Shown here in pieces: positions 33,001 through 40,700 of a stretch of DNA of 64,000 bases. Where the stretch lies: positions 62,001 to 126,000 of the forward strand of contig NZ_CP108093.1 of assembly GCF_036188265.1 (NCBI RefSeq), read 5' to 3'. The notes under the pieces were generated by a model, which made no database searches, was not told where the DNA came from, and saw only the letters and a list, made by a program, of their open reading frames with translations. Within the stretch, counting starts at the first letter, position 1, and each line of letters opens with the position of its first letter. The position numbers were made by a program, and so were the translations under genes. This DNA is from Streptomyces sp. NBC_00247. GTDB taxonomy: Bacteria; Actinomycetota; Actinomycetes; Streptomycetales; Streptomycetaceae.

Positions 33001-35710
33001 TGCCGGGGGTGACCTGGACCTGGACACCGGCGGGCATCTGAGGGAGGTGGGTGAAGGTGTGATGGAAATCGTAGGTGATGTGCGGGGCCATGAAGACGGT
33101 GAGGGGTTCGCGGTTCATCGCCGCGATCAGGCCGGCGAAGAACTGACTGCTCGGCGGGGTCAGTGCCGAGCTGTTGAGCAGGGGAGCGGTGTTCGGCGTG
33201 GTGATCGGCGAGCCGTTGCCGGGCAGTACGGTCGGGACGTCCACCAGCCTGCCGTTGATGCCCGGGGCGGAGAGGGCGCCGGGAGCCAGGTGCGCGGTGG
33301 GCGGCGGTACGGAGAGTGCCAGGTCGTTCTGGCCGAGCCCCGGCAGCTGGACGGCCCCGGTGTGGCTGGTGGGCAGGTCCGTGTCGATCGGGCCGGTGTG
33401 CGTGTCCGGGGCGTCCACGTGTCCCATGGTCAGGTTCACGTTCGGCAGGTCGGTGTGGCCCAGGACCGTGCCGGTGCCGGGCAGCTCGATCTGGCCGAGG
33501 TGGGTGTCGGCGTGCGGGACGGCGGCATCGCCGAGGGCGGGGCTCAGGTTCGGGGAGGCGAAGCCGCCGGCCGGCGCGGTGTTGATCTGCGTCGCGGAGA
33601 AGTGGGGCGTGCTCAGGCCGAGCGACGCCACGTTCACGCTGCCGAGCTGGATCTGCCCCATGGGGCCACCCGTGCTGCCCACCGACGGAAGGTCCACGAC
33701 CTGCGCGTGGACCGATGGCATGTCGGTGCGGATGAGGCCGAGGTGGCCCGCACCGGCCGTGCCCAGGGAGGGCACGTTGATGTGTCCGAGCGCGGGCAGC
33801 GAGGGGGCGTTCACGGTGACCTGGCCGAGCCCGGCGAGGTTGCCGTCGACGGACGGGGTGCCCAGCGTCATCGACGGCACGGAAGAAGGGGAGAAGCCGA
33901 GTTGAGGGATGTTGACCTGGCCGAGGGCGGGCATCGACTGCGGGAGGCTTTCGAGGCTCGGGAGGCCCGCGAGGTTGCCGTCGACGGACGGGGTGCCCAG
34001 CGTCATCGACGGCACGGAAGAAGGGGAGAAGCCGAGTTGGGGGATGTTGACCTGGCCGAGGGCGGGCATGGTCTGCGGGAGGTTCTCGAGGCTGGGGAGG
34101 CCCGCGAGGCCGCCGGGCAGGTCGATGCGGGTGACGGCGCCGAGGGTGGGCAGCGCCTGGTCGCCGGTCATTCCGAGGGAGGGCAGATCGGCGAGACGGG
34201 CGTCGATGGAGGGCAGGTTGATCTGGCCGAGGTTGGCGAAACCGCCCTGTTCGCCGAGGTGGATCGAGAGAGACGTCGGCATCGACAGCGAGATGCCGGG
34301 GGGCGGTGCGGCGAACCGGCCGGGCGGTACCAGGCCGCCGGGGGCAAAGAGCCCGCCGGGGCCGCCGATGTTGCCGAAGGTGCCGGGAGCGAAGTGGAAG
34401 TCGCCGGCCTTGACCAGGCCCATGCCTGCGCCGTTGCCGGCGTCGAAGAAGTTGGAGACGCCCGCTCCGACCCCGGAGGCCTTGCTGCCCGCGCCGATGA
34501 AGGAACCGTTGACGAACGCCCCGTACCTGTACATGCCGAAGACACCGCGGTCGATGAAGCCGATCTTGAAGGCCAGAAAGAGGCCCTGGCCCATCTCGTC
34601 GGCGGCCACCGGCAGGAAGAGCCGTAGTCCCTTGACACCGGAGAGGCCGTTGGCGATCGCTCCGGCGCCCATTTTGATGCCGTTCAGGCCGACGATCACG
34701 CTGTGCAGCCCGAAGAAGCCCTTGGCGCCGATGGTGTTGATGACCCCGAGCTGCACGCCGAGCGGGAAGAACTGGAATCCCTTGCCGGAGCCGCCGCCCA
34801 GGAGGGTGACGCCCTCCAGCCCCTTGATCTTGTTGAACTTGATCGCGTCGCCCAGACCGCCCTTGAGCCAGGAACTCGTGGCACTGAACGTGTCGTCGAT
34901 GCCCAGGCCCAGCCGCCCGAAGAGACCGAGGGAGTTCGGGCCGCCCAGGACCAGGTTCTTGGTGCCCTTGATGCCCTGTGCGCCGAATCCCTTGATGGAT
35001 TTCCACGCCTGGCCCACGTTCAGGCCCTTGGTGGTCGGCGCGAGCACTCCCACGATCGACAGCAGCAGTTCGGTCAGGCCGGCGTCACCGCGGGAGAAGT
35101 CGATCGCCGTCTTGATCATGATGGCGAGGTTCAGACCGAATGCCAGCAGGGCGATCGGGCCGCCGACGAGGATCGCGGGAATGATCAGGATGATCGCGAT
35201 CCAGGTCAGGGCCTTCCACAGGTCCTCGCACTCGTCCACCGGCGAGGAGATCGATTCCGCGGCTGTCGCGATCGCGGTGGCCGCGGTGTCGGCCGCGGTC
35301 TCCATGGTGTCCCCGGCCGACTTCGCCGTCGCCTTGTGGGCTTCGCGGCCCTCGGTGTCGTCCTCCGGCAGGGCCGCCGCCGCGGTCAGCGCGTCGTCGG
35401 CGACCCGCTGTTGGGCGCGCATCACTCCGACGTAGGTGAGCAGGGCGGTGCGGACGTCTTCGTGGGCGGTCTTGAAGGTGGTGACGAAGCCCCGGATCCG
35501 GCCGTCGATCTTGCCGCGCAGCGCGTCGGCGGTCTTGCCCTTGAAGGCCTCGGACGCCTTGTTGGAGACCTCCGCCAGCCCGCTGTCGATGGTCCGTGCC
35601 AGCTCGATCAGCGTGTACTGGGAGACGATGACCCGGTCGAGCTCGTCGGGATCACCCGGAGTCGGGTCTTCGGACAGTCCCAGCGCACTCCAGTCAGTGG
35701 GACGGGCCAT
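27080..35710 (-). CDS. Giant 2876-residue multidomain protein, likely type VII substrate
   Basis: Residues 1-160 are helical and WXG/LXG-like (DRVIVSQYTLIELARTIDSG, ALRGKIDGRIRGFVTTFKTA), followed by two hydrophobic segments at about 167-198. Residues 470-800 are a low-complexity array of short L-P-S-L/L-G-x-V-N-x-P units including an exact-looking tandem duplication. Residues about 880-2000 are beta-rich repeats of the form H-T-H-x-x-V-x-L-Q-G-P-G-x-x-x-G-Q-Y-V-F. About 2000-2600 are Trp/Gly-rich repeats resembling RHS/WG-type blades. The C-terminus (2640-2876) has glycine-zipper hydrophobic segments (VTGAKFTATDLAKAAFGAMM, GVGIATGVLGGFASGAASAS). No Sec signal. The 4-base overlap with the ATPase and the divergent WXG100 genes suggest an exported surface or effector protein. 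No known toxin motif found. Confidence 0.85.
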   Translation of the reverse strand: MARPTDWSALGLSEDPTPGDPDELDRVIVSQYTLIELARTIDSGLAEVSNKASEAFKGKTADALRGKIDGRIRGFVTTFKTAHEDVRTALLTYVGVMRAQQRVADDALTAAAALPEDDTEGREAHKATAKSAGDTMETAADTAATAIATAAESISSPVDECEDLWKALTWIAIILIIPAILVGGPIALLAFGLNLAIMIKTAIDFSRGDAGLTELLLSIVGVLAPTTKGLNVGQAWKSIKGFGAQGIKGTKNLVLGGPNSLGLFGRLGLGIDDTFSATSSWLKGGLGDAIKFNKIKGLEGVTLLGGGSGKGFQFFPLGVQLGVINTIGAKGFFGLHSVIVGLNGIKMGAGAIANGLSGVKGLRLFLPVAADEMGQGLFLAFKIGFIDRGVFGMYRYGAFVNGSFIGAGSKASGVGAGVSNFFDAGNGAGMGLVKAGDFHFAPGTFGNIGGPGGLFAPGGLVPPGRFAAPPPGISLSMPTSLSIHLGEQGGFANLGQINLPSIDARLADLPSLGMTGDQALPTLGAVTRIDLPGGLAGLPSLENLPQTMPALGQVNIPQLGFSPSSVPSMTLGTPSVDGNLAGLPSLESLPQSMPALGQVNIPQLGFSPSSVPSMTLGTPSVDGNLAGLGQVTVNAPSLPALGHINVPSLGTAGAGHLGLIRTDMPSVHAQVVDLPSVGSTGGPMGQIQLGSVNVASLGLSTPHFSATQINTAPAGGFASPNLSPALGDAAVPHADTHLGQIELPGTGTVLGHTDLPNVNLTMGHVDAPDTHTGPIDTDLPTSHTGAVQLPGLGQNDLALSVPPPTAHLAPGALSAPGINGRLVDVPTVLPGNGSPITTPNTAPLLNSSALTPPSSQFFAGLIAAMNREPLTVFMAPHITYDFHHTFTHLPQMPAGVQVQVTPGTAGQLVDVHVTTPAGTPGSVTATHVPVNGQDVLRVEHTQLDGTIQRLDFELSAANDHQLLDSRTITPAHVTGEDIELETFRPDTVAGSSGAGGLGGAGRTVPLPTPVVHVVPLPGLTGTNVTIRTDVTGQITHAHPVAGGVPVTVQHLAGSGPGGVDIVRVEQTVTAGAEIRRWEFTADLTGNRLVADERVFPLNDGALGGGVISVDLAAGVPTVRHLDSTGAVRATGGRPIRIGPTSLNIPSAHGFHLYDPTTGLQTHTGLTLVDAHGAPTPLHVLTPHTPPGGGAAVPLRLTGADGVTPLGTVTVPAHGGGVFHVRPTPAPGAAAVPHLSVHRADGTFSHHALPVPAVTLAGGAGPAFVRLPDSAGGLPSLVHPDGTGVAGATVHPQGVNGALGFRIDQNGQHLVVSPAGVHTHSAVSLQGPGVPAAGQFVFSPPGTPHTPLARLHDRSGAPGAPVAWVDGTYHVALGGNQFSVHTPNGAYAHQALAVGGLTVAPPGGTFLRADPANPGGSLLTRGDGTPVPGAQVHPQVGGDFRVTHNNQHITVSPTGAHTHDTVTLQGPGAGQYVFTPVATPNVPVGHPRTGNGAVDTTVTVQRTGGEFRLTDGHGTVNVFDPATGAHLRTDVPVSGGTALDGHFVRTDAAGTVTVVRADLSAAPGLRATPQPGTAGGGFRLYQGSAHLVVDPRGAHTHTAVELRAPGTAGGTGQYVFHPAAPGGAGPHPQVKDGTGADLADTVTVRPDGGLQVNGAGTIRVHDATDGAFRFSLFRLVDAAGAHLPETVRVYGAGGIRFLDQHENVVDGSVVTVRPGGGFRVEKATGEFSLYNAGGRLDFRAVPAAGGAPNTLTVTPTGGTAFTVVPLGDAVKLTDASLSRFVDITPGGPRVLDGHLTVVPGHTVAPTAAGGWRVDPPGNLRLREFTEYAADGTLTLQRINIVTKGRIKANNHLELYHVATGGAGGNPAGTWKLIRTDGAGVPLPGAGGRWFGHGLITATGIPQGRVHLTTHSGVTIFESRPLPGGNTLHSFQSSASAEVSTFSLGNQRGEWHEIDPQGTLVRNGDRHWGESGRSWWDSTGTSGVDRVLHFQQLPDGGHVLGTLDRNVFHQSTGSGTWFRFDADFKMIAQGARAYGPGLGRGFTDTMDHPLTGQSFVVHEKFGRFQTDPHDVRRLFQREMGADGAPKTTSVSLSAPGKEIDSLRQLENNGGLLEVRRVAEQRPPNWFRYLISSEYRTTDLGPFPWLKADNLPQLNEWRVRPTPGGAVGAHGIRLLTQNAAITDISSTGQLVRETRKLFHGNDLTVGNVKVPDDPAGAPVNIPAQYLPWSEGVGKLQGHRTFNPADFQAPPGGGVHVNQVIWHDRFTTNLGDGDWFSPNAAKQWQIARTGLNDGTVIEYRPIPAVRTGAAAGDGGAAFRQNFHMNHGDWTRYDHHGFVVGRSDTWPGVQGSPDLRITAHGPATGRMTWVDSNNPHISGVRLTAHGRDINRYGWDRESYQDLGADGRMIRDHRLLADGTTVDSWRVSRDAAGNEVWHWNKIDAHGNIQVFGTGAGDQVRHWFDAQGNALPGWAEGARWSEHVTSLGNTKIQEIPARPSAGAFQNTFGDAPFRVREYVANPGDTFNAHAWKEFDGGTVVRQKKELLDGNFLESESWQKHWRLYGPGGTNLLAERSISGWIYETNAFGQLKLVGRESNFIDWANQYRGYNRMWKDANRWEFGASVGGESVYRPYLTKAMQQIALDAGHEFIVDFALSLTVFGIVALVTGAKFTATDLAKAAFGAMMGSVVKSFVSGLHHAAGRGTPWKNGWGHVDYGYAYQRHPSDDDWGGEWAGHDKVTRWRGGTYDFGVGIATGVLGGFASGAASASVFGVKTASGELIHLSKADAAIAGLMSSVGGTLGGLTVGAARSMIHLNLAGRWYHRAGMVDIYVAPALGKLIDKSFSAFFMGSAVRGWFHPSWYTDGGTQGGRPNVDNLPQGAGT
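33836..34105 (-). repeat. 135-bp tandem duplication inside the giant gene
   Basis: Two consecutive 135-bp units (33836-33970 and 33971-34105), each 45 codons, identical over long stretches and differing at only a few bases near 33905 and in the stretch around 33934-33960. They encode the paired segment PSVDGNLAGLPSLESLPQSM and ALGQVNIPQLGFSPSSVPSM (residues about 536-625). The in-frame, recent duplication shows that this array changes length. Confidence 0.85.
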
Positions 35711-35872
35711 GCCCGGCCACCCCCTCCGTCGTCCGGCGTCGTGTCCTCATCCCGACCACGCACGGGCCACCCGTCAGGTTCAAGGCTGCCGCCGTCCAAT
35801 CCTCGGCCCGGTTGAACCGAAGTGGGGTCCGGAGCGTGGTCGAAGCAAGGTACGAGCAGGAAGGAGGTGGCC

Positions 35873-36835
35873 GTGGCCGACATCACCTCGGACTTCGCCA
35901 TCGACTACGGGTTGCTCCACGAGGTCCAGTCGAAGCTCCGTGATCTGGCGTCCCAGGCGGGAGCGGGAGCGGGCGACGGCTCCTACAAAAGCCTGGGCGA
36001 CGCGAAGTCCAGCGAGCGCCGCAGGATCCTCGGGAACGCGAATCTCTCGGCGGAGTTCAACTACTTCTACTCCTTCTCGAAGAGGCGCCAGGGAAAGGCC
36101 AAGGACGGCCTGAACGAACTGGCCGAACTCTTCAAGAGCGTCTCCGACGTGTTCTTCGACGCCGACTCCCAGATCAGCGGCAGCGCCGGAGTCATGGGCA
36201 AGTCGATCGGGCTGGAGGACTGGAAGAACAAGAAGGAGGCGTACGACGACTGGGTGCAGGACAAGAAGGAGTGGGACGACTTCCTGAAGAGCATCGGCGC
36301 CTCCGACTACTTCGAGAAGAACCCGGACGCGAGCATCCGCATGGTCTGCAACGCCGATGACGCACCCGGCTGGTGCCAGGCGTGGCGCGATGCGGACGAC
36401 CCGCCGCTGAAGCCCGGCGACGCGCCGCCCAAGCCGCCGGACACTCCGCCGACCCACTACCACTCCGAGACGACGACCGGTTCCGTCGACGTCGATCTGG
36501 TCCTCGACAAGGACGACAACGTCATCACGGAGACGTCCACCGTCAAGACCAACGGGCAGACGTTCACCACGTCCACCACCTACGAGCAGGGCGCGCCGAA
36601 GATGGTCGACCCGCCCGGCGACGGCAAGCCGTACGACACCCGCGACTACACGGTGACCACCACCGGCGGCGACGGCAAGACCAGCACCTCGACGGTGGTG
36701 ATCAACGACGACGGCTCCGGGACGATGAAGGTCGTCCAGGACGACGAGACCACCCAGTACACCCGCTCGGGTCCCACCGCCGAGTGGGAGGAGGTCGTCG
36801 AGGAGGAGGACGACTACTCGTACACCTACGCCTGA
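35873..36835 (+). CDS. WXG100-like N-terminal protein of the type VII island
   Basis: 320 residues from a GTG at 35873, 5 bases after AAGGAGG. Residues 1-110 are helical (SDFAIDYGLLHEVQSKLRDL, NELAELFKSVSDVFFDADSQ) and resemble a WXG100-type secretion domain. A charged helical middle (DWKNKKEAYDDWVQDKKEWD) is followed by a Pro-rich hinge (KPGDAPPKPPDTPP) and a Thr-rich beta region with an acidic tail (EEVVEEEDDYSYTYA). No signal peptide. It is divergent from the giant gene (162 bp between starts) and 64 bp before the first small WXG100 gene, so it is probably co-transcribed with that pair. Likely secreted or a partner of the giant protein; function not known. Confidence 0.78.
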   Translation: MADITSDFAIDYGLLHEVQSKLRDLASQAGAGAGDGSYKSLGDAKSSERRRILGNANLSAEFNYFYSFSKRRQGKAKDGLNELAELFKSVSDVFFDADSQISGSAGVMGKSIGLEDWKNKKEAYDDWVQDKKEWDDFLKSIGASDYFEKNPDASIRMVCNADDAPGWCQAWRDADDPPLKPGDAPPKPPDTPPTHYHSETTTGSVDVDLVLDKDDNVITETSTVKTNGQTFTTSTTYEQGAPKMVDPPGDGKPYDTRDYTVTTTGGDGKTSTSTVVINDDGSGTMKVVQDDETTQYTRSGPTAEWEEVVEEEDDYSYTYA

Positions 36836-36899
36836 CGCGCACCGCGGTTTTGCCCGCAGCACCTACTCGAAGCTCCGCCCGACAGAGGGAGAACCACTC

Positions 36900-37211
36900 G
36901 TGGTAGCCAACATCCGCCTTTCCTACGCCGAGATCGACCGGGTCGCCGGCATGCTCAACACCAGCGTCGACGTCACCCTGGTGCCCCGGATGACGGAGGC
37001 CAAGAAGGAGGTGGACAGTCTGCTGTCCACCTTCCTCGTCCTGGAGAAGAGCAGCCCCGCCCTCCAGCAGCAGTACGAGAAGTTCAACACCGCCCTGACG
37101 CAGGCGACGGAGTCCATCAAGGGCTACGCCAAGCAGTTCCAGGCGATCAAGGAGTCGGTCCAGGGCATGGACGCCGACCTGGCCGAGAAGGTCAACAGCA
37201 GCGGCAACTGA
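36900..37211 (+). CDS. Small WXG100-like protein (EsxA/EsxB type), first of a pair
   Basis: 103 residues from a GTG at 36900 with GAGGGAGAA about 6 bases upstream. Predicted to be two helices: IRLSYAEIDRVAGMLNTSVD leading into EAKKEVDSLLSTFLVLEKSS, then ALQQQYEKFNTALTQATESI. The size and helical hairpin form are those of WXG100 proteins, though no literal Trp-x-Gly is present. These proteins form dimers that are exported by EccC-driven type VII systems. The gene ends 9 bp before a 47-bp perfect hairpin. Confidence 0.78.
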   Translation: MVANIRLSYAEIDRVAGMLNTSVDVTLVPRMTEAKKEVDSLLSTFLVLEKSSPALQQQYEKFNTALTQATESIKGYAKQFQAIKESVQGMDADLAEKVNSSGN

Positions 37212-37220
37212 TCGGCCCGG

Positions 37221-37267
37221 GGCCGTGTCCGACCATTCCCGCCGGGCGGGAATGGTCGGACACGGCC
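37221..37267 (+). terminator. 47-bp perfect hairpin between the two WXG100-like genes
   Basis: Left arm 37221-37243 (GGCCGTGTCCGACCATTCCC then GCC) and right arm 37245-37267 are perfect inverse complements over 23 bp around a single central base. It starts 9 bp after the first stop and ends 47 bp before the second ATG. It could be a strong partial terminator or an mRNA-stabilising structure that sets the ratio of the two products. Confidence 0.8.
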
Positions 37268-37314
37268 TGGCGCCTCGTACGACGCAGGGACACTCAACAG
37301 AAAGGGCTGTCAGG

Positions 37315-37650
37315 ATGCCTGTCGGCAATGACGACGTCGTATTCGACTACGACGAGATCTTCAGCGGCTGTACCACCATGGGCAACAAGCTCACGGACAT
37401 ATCGAACGAGCTGACCTCGCTGGAGGGCACCGTCAGCGGTCTGCTCCAGAACGGCCTGGTCTTCGAGAAGGCGAGCCCCGTCATGCGGGACGCCTACAAC
37501 GAGTTCAGCAAGCAGATGAAGACCTCCGCGGCCAACATCGCCTCGTACGCGGACAACTTCAAGAAGATCGCCGAGTCGATGGGGCAGTCCGACTCGCAGA
37601 TCGTCGAGGAGATCAAGAAGGCGCAGGCCGAGGCCGCCGCACAGAAGTGA
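37315..37650 (+). CDS. Small WXG100-like protein, second of a pair
   Basis: 111 residues from the ATG at 37315 (AAAGGG 8 bases before). Helix one covers VVFDYDEIFSGCTTMGNKLT and the following NELTSLEGTVSGLL; helix two covers MRDAYNEFSKQMKTSAANIA and SYADNFKKIAESMG. It resembles the upstream partner in length and in the F-E-K-A/S-S-P junction (LVFEKASPVM here, LVLEKSSPAL there), so the two are likely paralogues that dimerise. No literal Trp-x-Gly and no clear Y-x-x-x-D/E tail. Convergent with the EccC-like ATPase. Confidence 0.8.
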   Translation: MPVGNDDVVFDYDEIFSGCTTMGNKLTDISNELTSLEGTVSGLLQNGLVFEKASPVMRDAYNEFSKQMKTSAANIASYADNFKKIAESMGQSDSQIVEEIKKAQAEAAAQK

Positions 37651-37671
37651 CGTTCCCCGGGTGAGACGTAC

Positions 37672-37707
37672 GTCGAAGGGCCGGGCCAGGTGGCCCGGCC
37701 CTTCGAC
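37672..37707. terminator. Bidirectional terminator between the WXG100 gene and the ATPase gene
   Basis: GTCGAAGGGCCGGGCC (37672-37687) and GGCCCGGCCCTTCGAC (37692-37707) form a perfect 16-bp stem with a 4-base loop, between convergent genes, 22 bp and 14 bp from the two stops. Confidence 0.8.
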
Positions 37708-37720
37708 GCCGCCGCGATCT

Positions 37721-40700
37721 TCAGGCGTCCAGGACCGTCAGCGGCACCTGCACGGCGATGGCGCTGCCGTTCTCGCCCGCCGTCCAGCCGCGTCCCGCCC
37801 CCAGCTGTGTACGGATCTGGTCGCCGGAGATGCGGGACCCGATGAGGTCGCCCTCGCCGGGGCTCTTGGGGCCGAGGAGCAGCCCGCGCCGGGCCCGGCG
37901 GGCCGTACCCACCCAGCCCAGCGAGTGCATCGACTCCGGCAGGCCGGCCAGCAGCAGGCCCTGCATGTGGTCCCGCCCGGACGTGGCCACCTGCCGCAGG
38001 GTGCGGTCGGCGTCCGCCGCCAGCAGCAGGTCCGCGTCGTCCACGACCACGACCACCGGCTGTCCCGCGACGGCGTTCAGGGCTTCGGTGAGCGCCTCGT
38101 TGGAGGGGTCCGGCTCGCGGAACACGTGGGCCAGGTCGTGCGCGGCGAGCCGGCGCAGCTGTGACTCGCGCGGGGTGATCACGATCAGCCGGGTGCCGCC
38201 GAGCAGCAGGGAGACGGACATCGCGGCGAGCGCGGTGCTGCGGCCGGTCCGGGGCGGTCCCGCGACGACGAAGGAGCCGCCGCCCTCCTGGAAGTCGTAG
38301 CCGATCGGGCCGACCGCGTCGCCGCCGACGCCCATCAGCGCCCACAACGGGCGCAGTTGAGCCTTGGGGATCTGGTCGACGGCCTCCTGGAAGCCGATCA
38401 GGGTGGGCATCTCGCCGATCTTGAACGGCCGCTTCCGCGAGGGCACCTCGCTCTCCCGCGCCCAGGCCTGCTTGCCGATGCCGCGCAGCGCGTCACCCTG
38501 GTCGGGCCTCTCGGGCGAGATGGTCGGCAGTAGCGCGATCTGCGCCTCGACCCCGCCCGGCGCGTGCCAGCCTCGGCCCGGTGCCACGTGGGCGGGGACC
38601 CGGTCCCGGCCCATGCCGACGACGTTGTAGTCGCTGGGGTCGGTCTGCCGGAGCACGAGACGCTTGTCGTTGTGCGCGGCCAGACGGCCCCCGAGCAGGA
38701 CGCGTTCGGAGGTGGCTATCACGTGGATGCCCGCCGCGACGCCCTCGCGGAGCAACCGCACCACGTCGGAGTAGACCCGGCCGCCGTCGTAGTCGTCGAG
38801 GAGCTGGCTCAGCGCGTCCCAGCCGTCGATGAAGAGGACCAGATGGGCGGGGCGTCGGGCCGCGGACAGCTTGGCGCGCAGTTCGTTGATGCCCGCGCAG
38901 TCGTGCTGGGACAGCAGACGCTGGCGGATCGTCAACTCCGCGACCAGGCGATTGACCAGCCGCTCCATCCGCTCCGTGTCGTGGCGGGAGACCACGCCCC
39001 CGCAGTGCGGCAGGGCCTCCAGTGCGGCGAGACCGCCGCCGGCCGCGTCGATCGCGTACATGTGCAGGTCGCCGCTGTCGATGCACAGGGCGGTGGATCC
39101 GGCGATGGTGCGCAGCACCTGAGTGCGGCCGGAGCGCGGGGCGCCGATGACGTAGAGGTGCCCGAAGGCCGACCACTGGATGGCGCCGAGGCGCCGCTGC
39201 TGGAGTGAGGGGATGTCGAGGAGCGCGTAGGGGACCGCCGGGAGCTCGCCCTCCGCGGGCTCCGGGGGCGCGGGAAGCTCCTCCAGGCCGATCTGCTCGT
39301 CCAGGGGCGGCAGCCAGGGCCTGGGCTGCCGGGTGAAGTCCTCCAGCCGTCCGGTGGCCTCGATCAGGGTGTCGACCAGGGCCTTCAGGTCGGTGGGGAG
39401 CTCCTCCGGGGCGGGTCCCGTCATCGCCTCGGGGTCGTCGTCGGAGTGTTCGGGCAGGGCCGGGGGCCGGCCCAGGCGCTGCCAGGTCAGTTCGGAGCTC
39501 CGGATCGGCCGGAGTGGACGGTCGGGGACGGCCGCCGGGTCGGGGGCGGCGCCTCCGCGCTCGGCGCCCACGTAGGCCGTCTGGAAGGGCACCGGGGCGG
39601 CCGAACCGCGCCGGACCAGGGCCCGGCCGGGGTGGTTCGCCGAGATACCGGCGGCGTCCGGGGCGTCGATGATGTCCTGGCTCTCGGAGCGGTCGGTCAC
39701 CCGCAGGGAGATCCGCAGGTTGGTGTTGGCACGGATCTCGTTGCTCACCGATCCGCCGGGCCGCTGGGTGGCGAGGACCAGGTGCAGGCCCAGCGAACGG
39801 CCGCGTTGGGCGAGGCTGATCAAGCCGGGTACGAACTCCGGGAGTTCGCGCACCACGGTGGCGAACTCGTCGATGATGATGAGCAGTCGGGGCAGTGCGG
39901 GGAGCCTCGGGTCACGGGGCCGCTTGGCCCGGTACTCGGTGTGGTCCTTGGCCTCCACCTCGTTGAGCAGGATCTCCCGGCGCCGCAGTTCGGCGTCGAG
40001 CGAGGCCAGGGCCCGGCGGACCAGGTGCCCGTCCAGGTCGGTGATCATGCCGAGGGTGTGCGGCAGCCGGTCGCATTCGCGGAAGGCGCTGCCGCCCTTG
40101 TAGTCGACCAGGACGAAGGCGAGTTCGTCGGGCCGGTTGCCGGCGGCCAGCGAGGCGATCATGGTCTGGAGCAGCTCGGACTTGCCGGAGCCGGTGGTGC
40201 CGCCGATCAGGCCGTGCGGCCCGTCGCGGACCAGGTCGATGGTGAGCGGGCCGTCGTATCCGGAGCCCACGACGAAGGAGCTGGTGGCGGGCCGGCGGGC
40301 CCACGCCCGGACGAAGGCGGCCGGGTCCGGCGGCTCGTGGCCGATCAGCGGCAGCAGCTGGACGTCCTCCGGCAGTCCGGAGTCGCTGTCGACGGTGACG
40401 TCGCGCAGCGGTGCGAGGGCCCTCCCGACCTCCTCGCACCACTGCGCGTCGACCTGGTCGGCCCGGACGTCCTCCACGGCCGGCACGCCGGAGGTACGGA
40501 CGGTCAGCCGGTTGCCGGTGGTGGTGACGACGGCCGTGCACTCCTCGGGGAGCAGCCGCTCGCGCTCGTCGACGCAGAGGCTGAACACCCGGGCGGCGGG
40601 CCCGGCGGTGAGCAGGTGGACCACGCCCGGGACGTCGCGGAGCCTGCGCGCACCGTCCAGGACGACCATGATGTCGGGTTCCCGTTGGAGCGAGCGGCTC

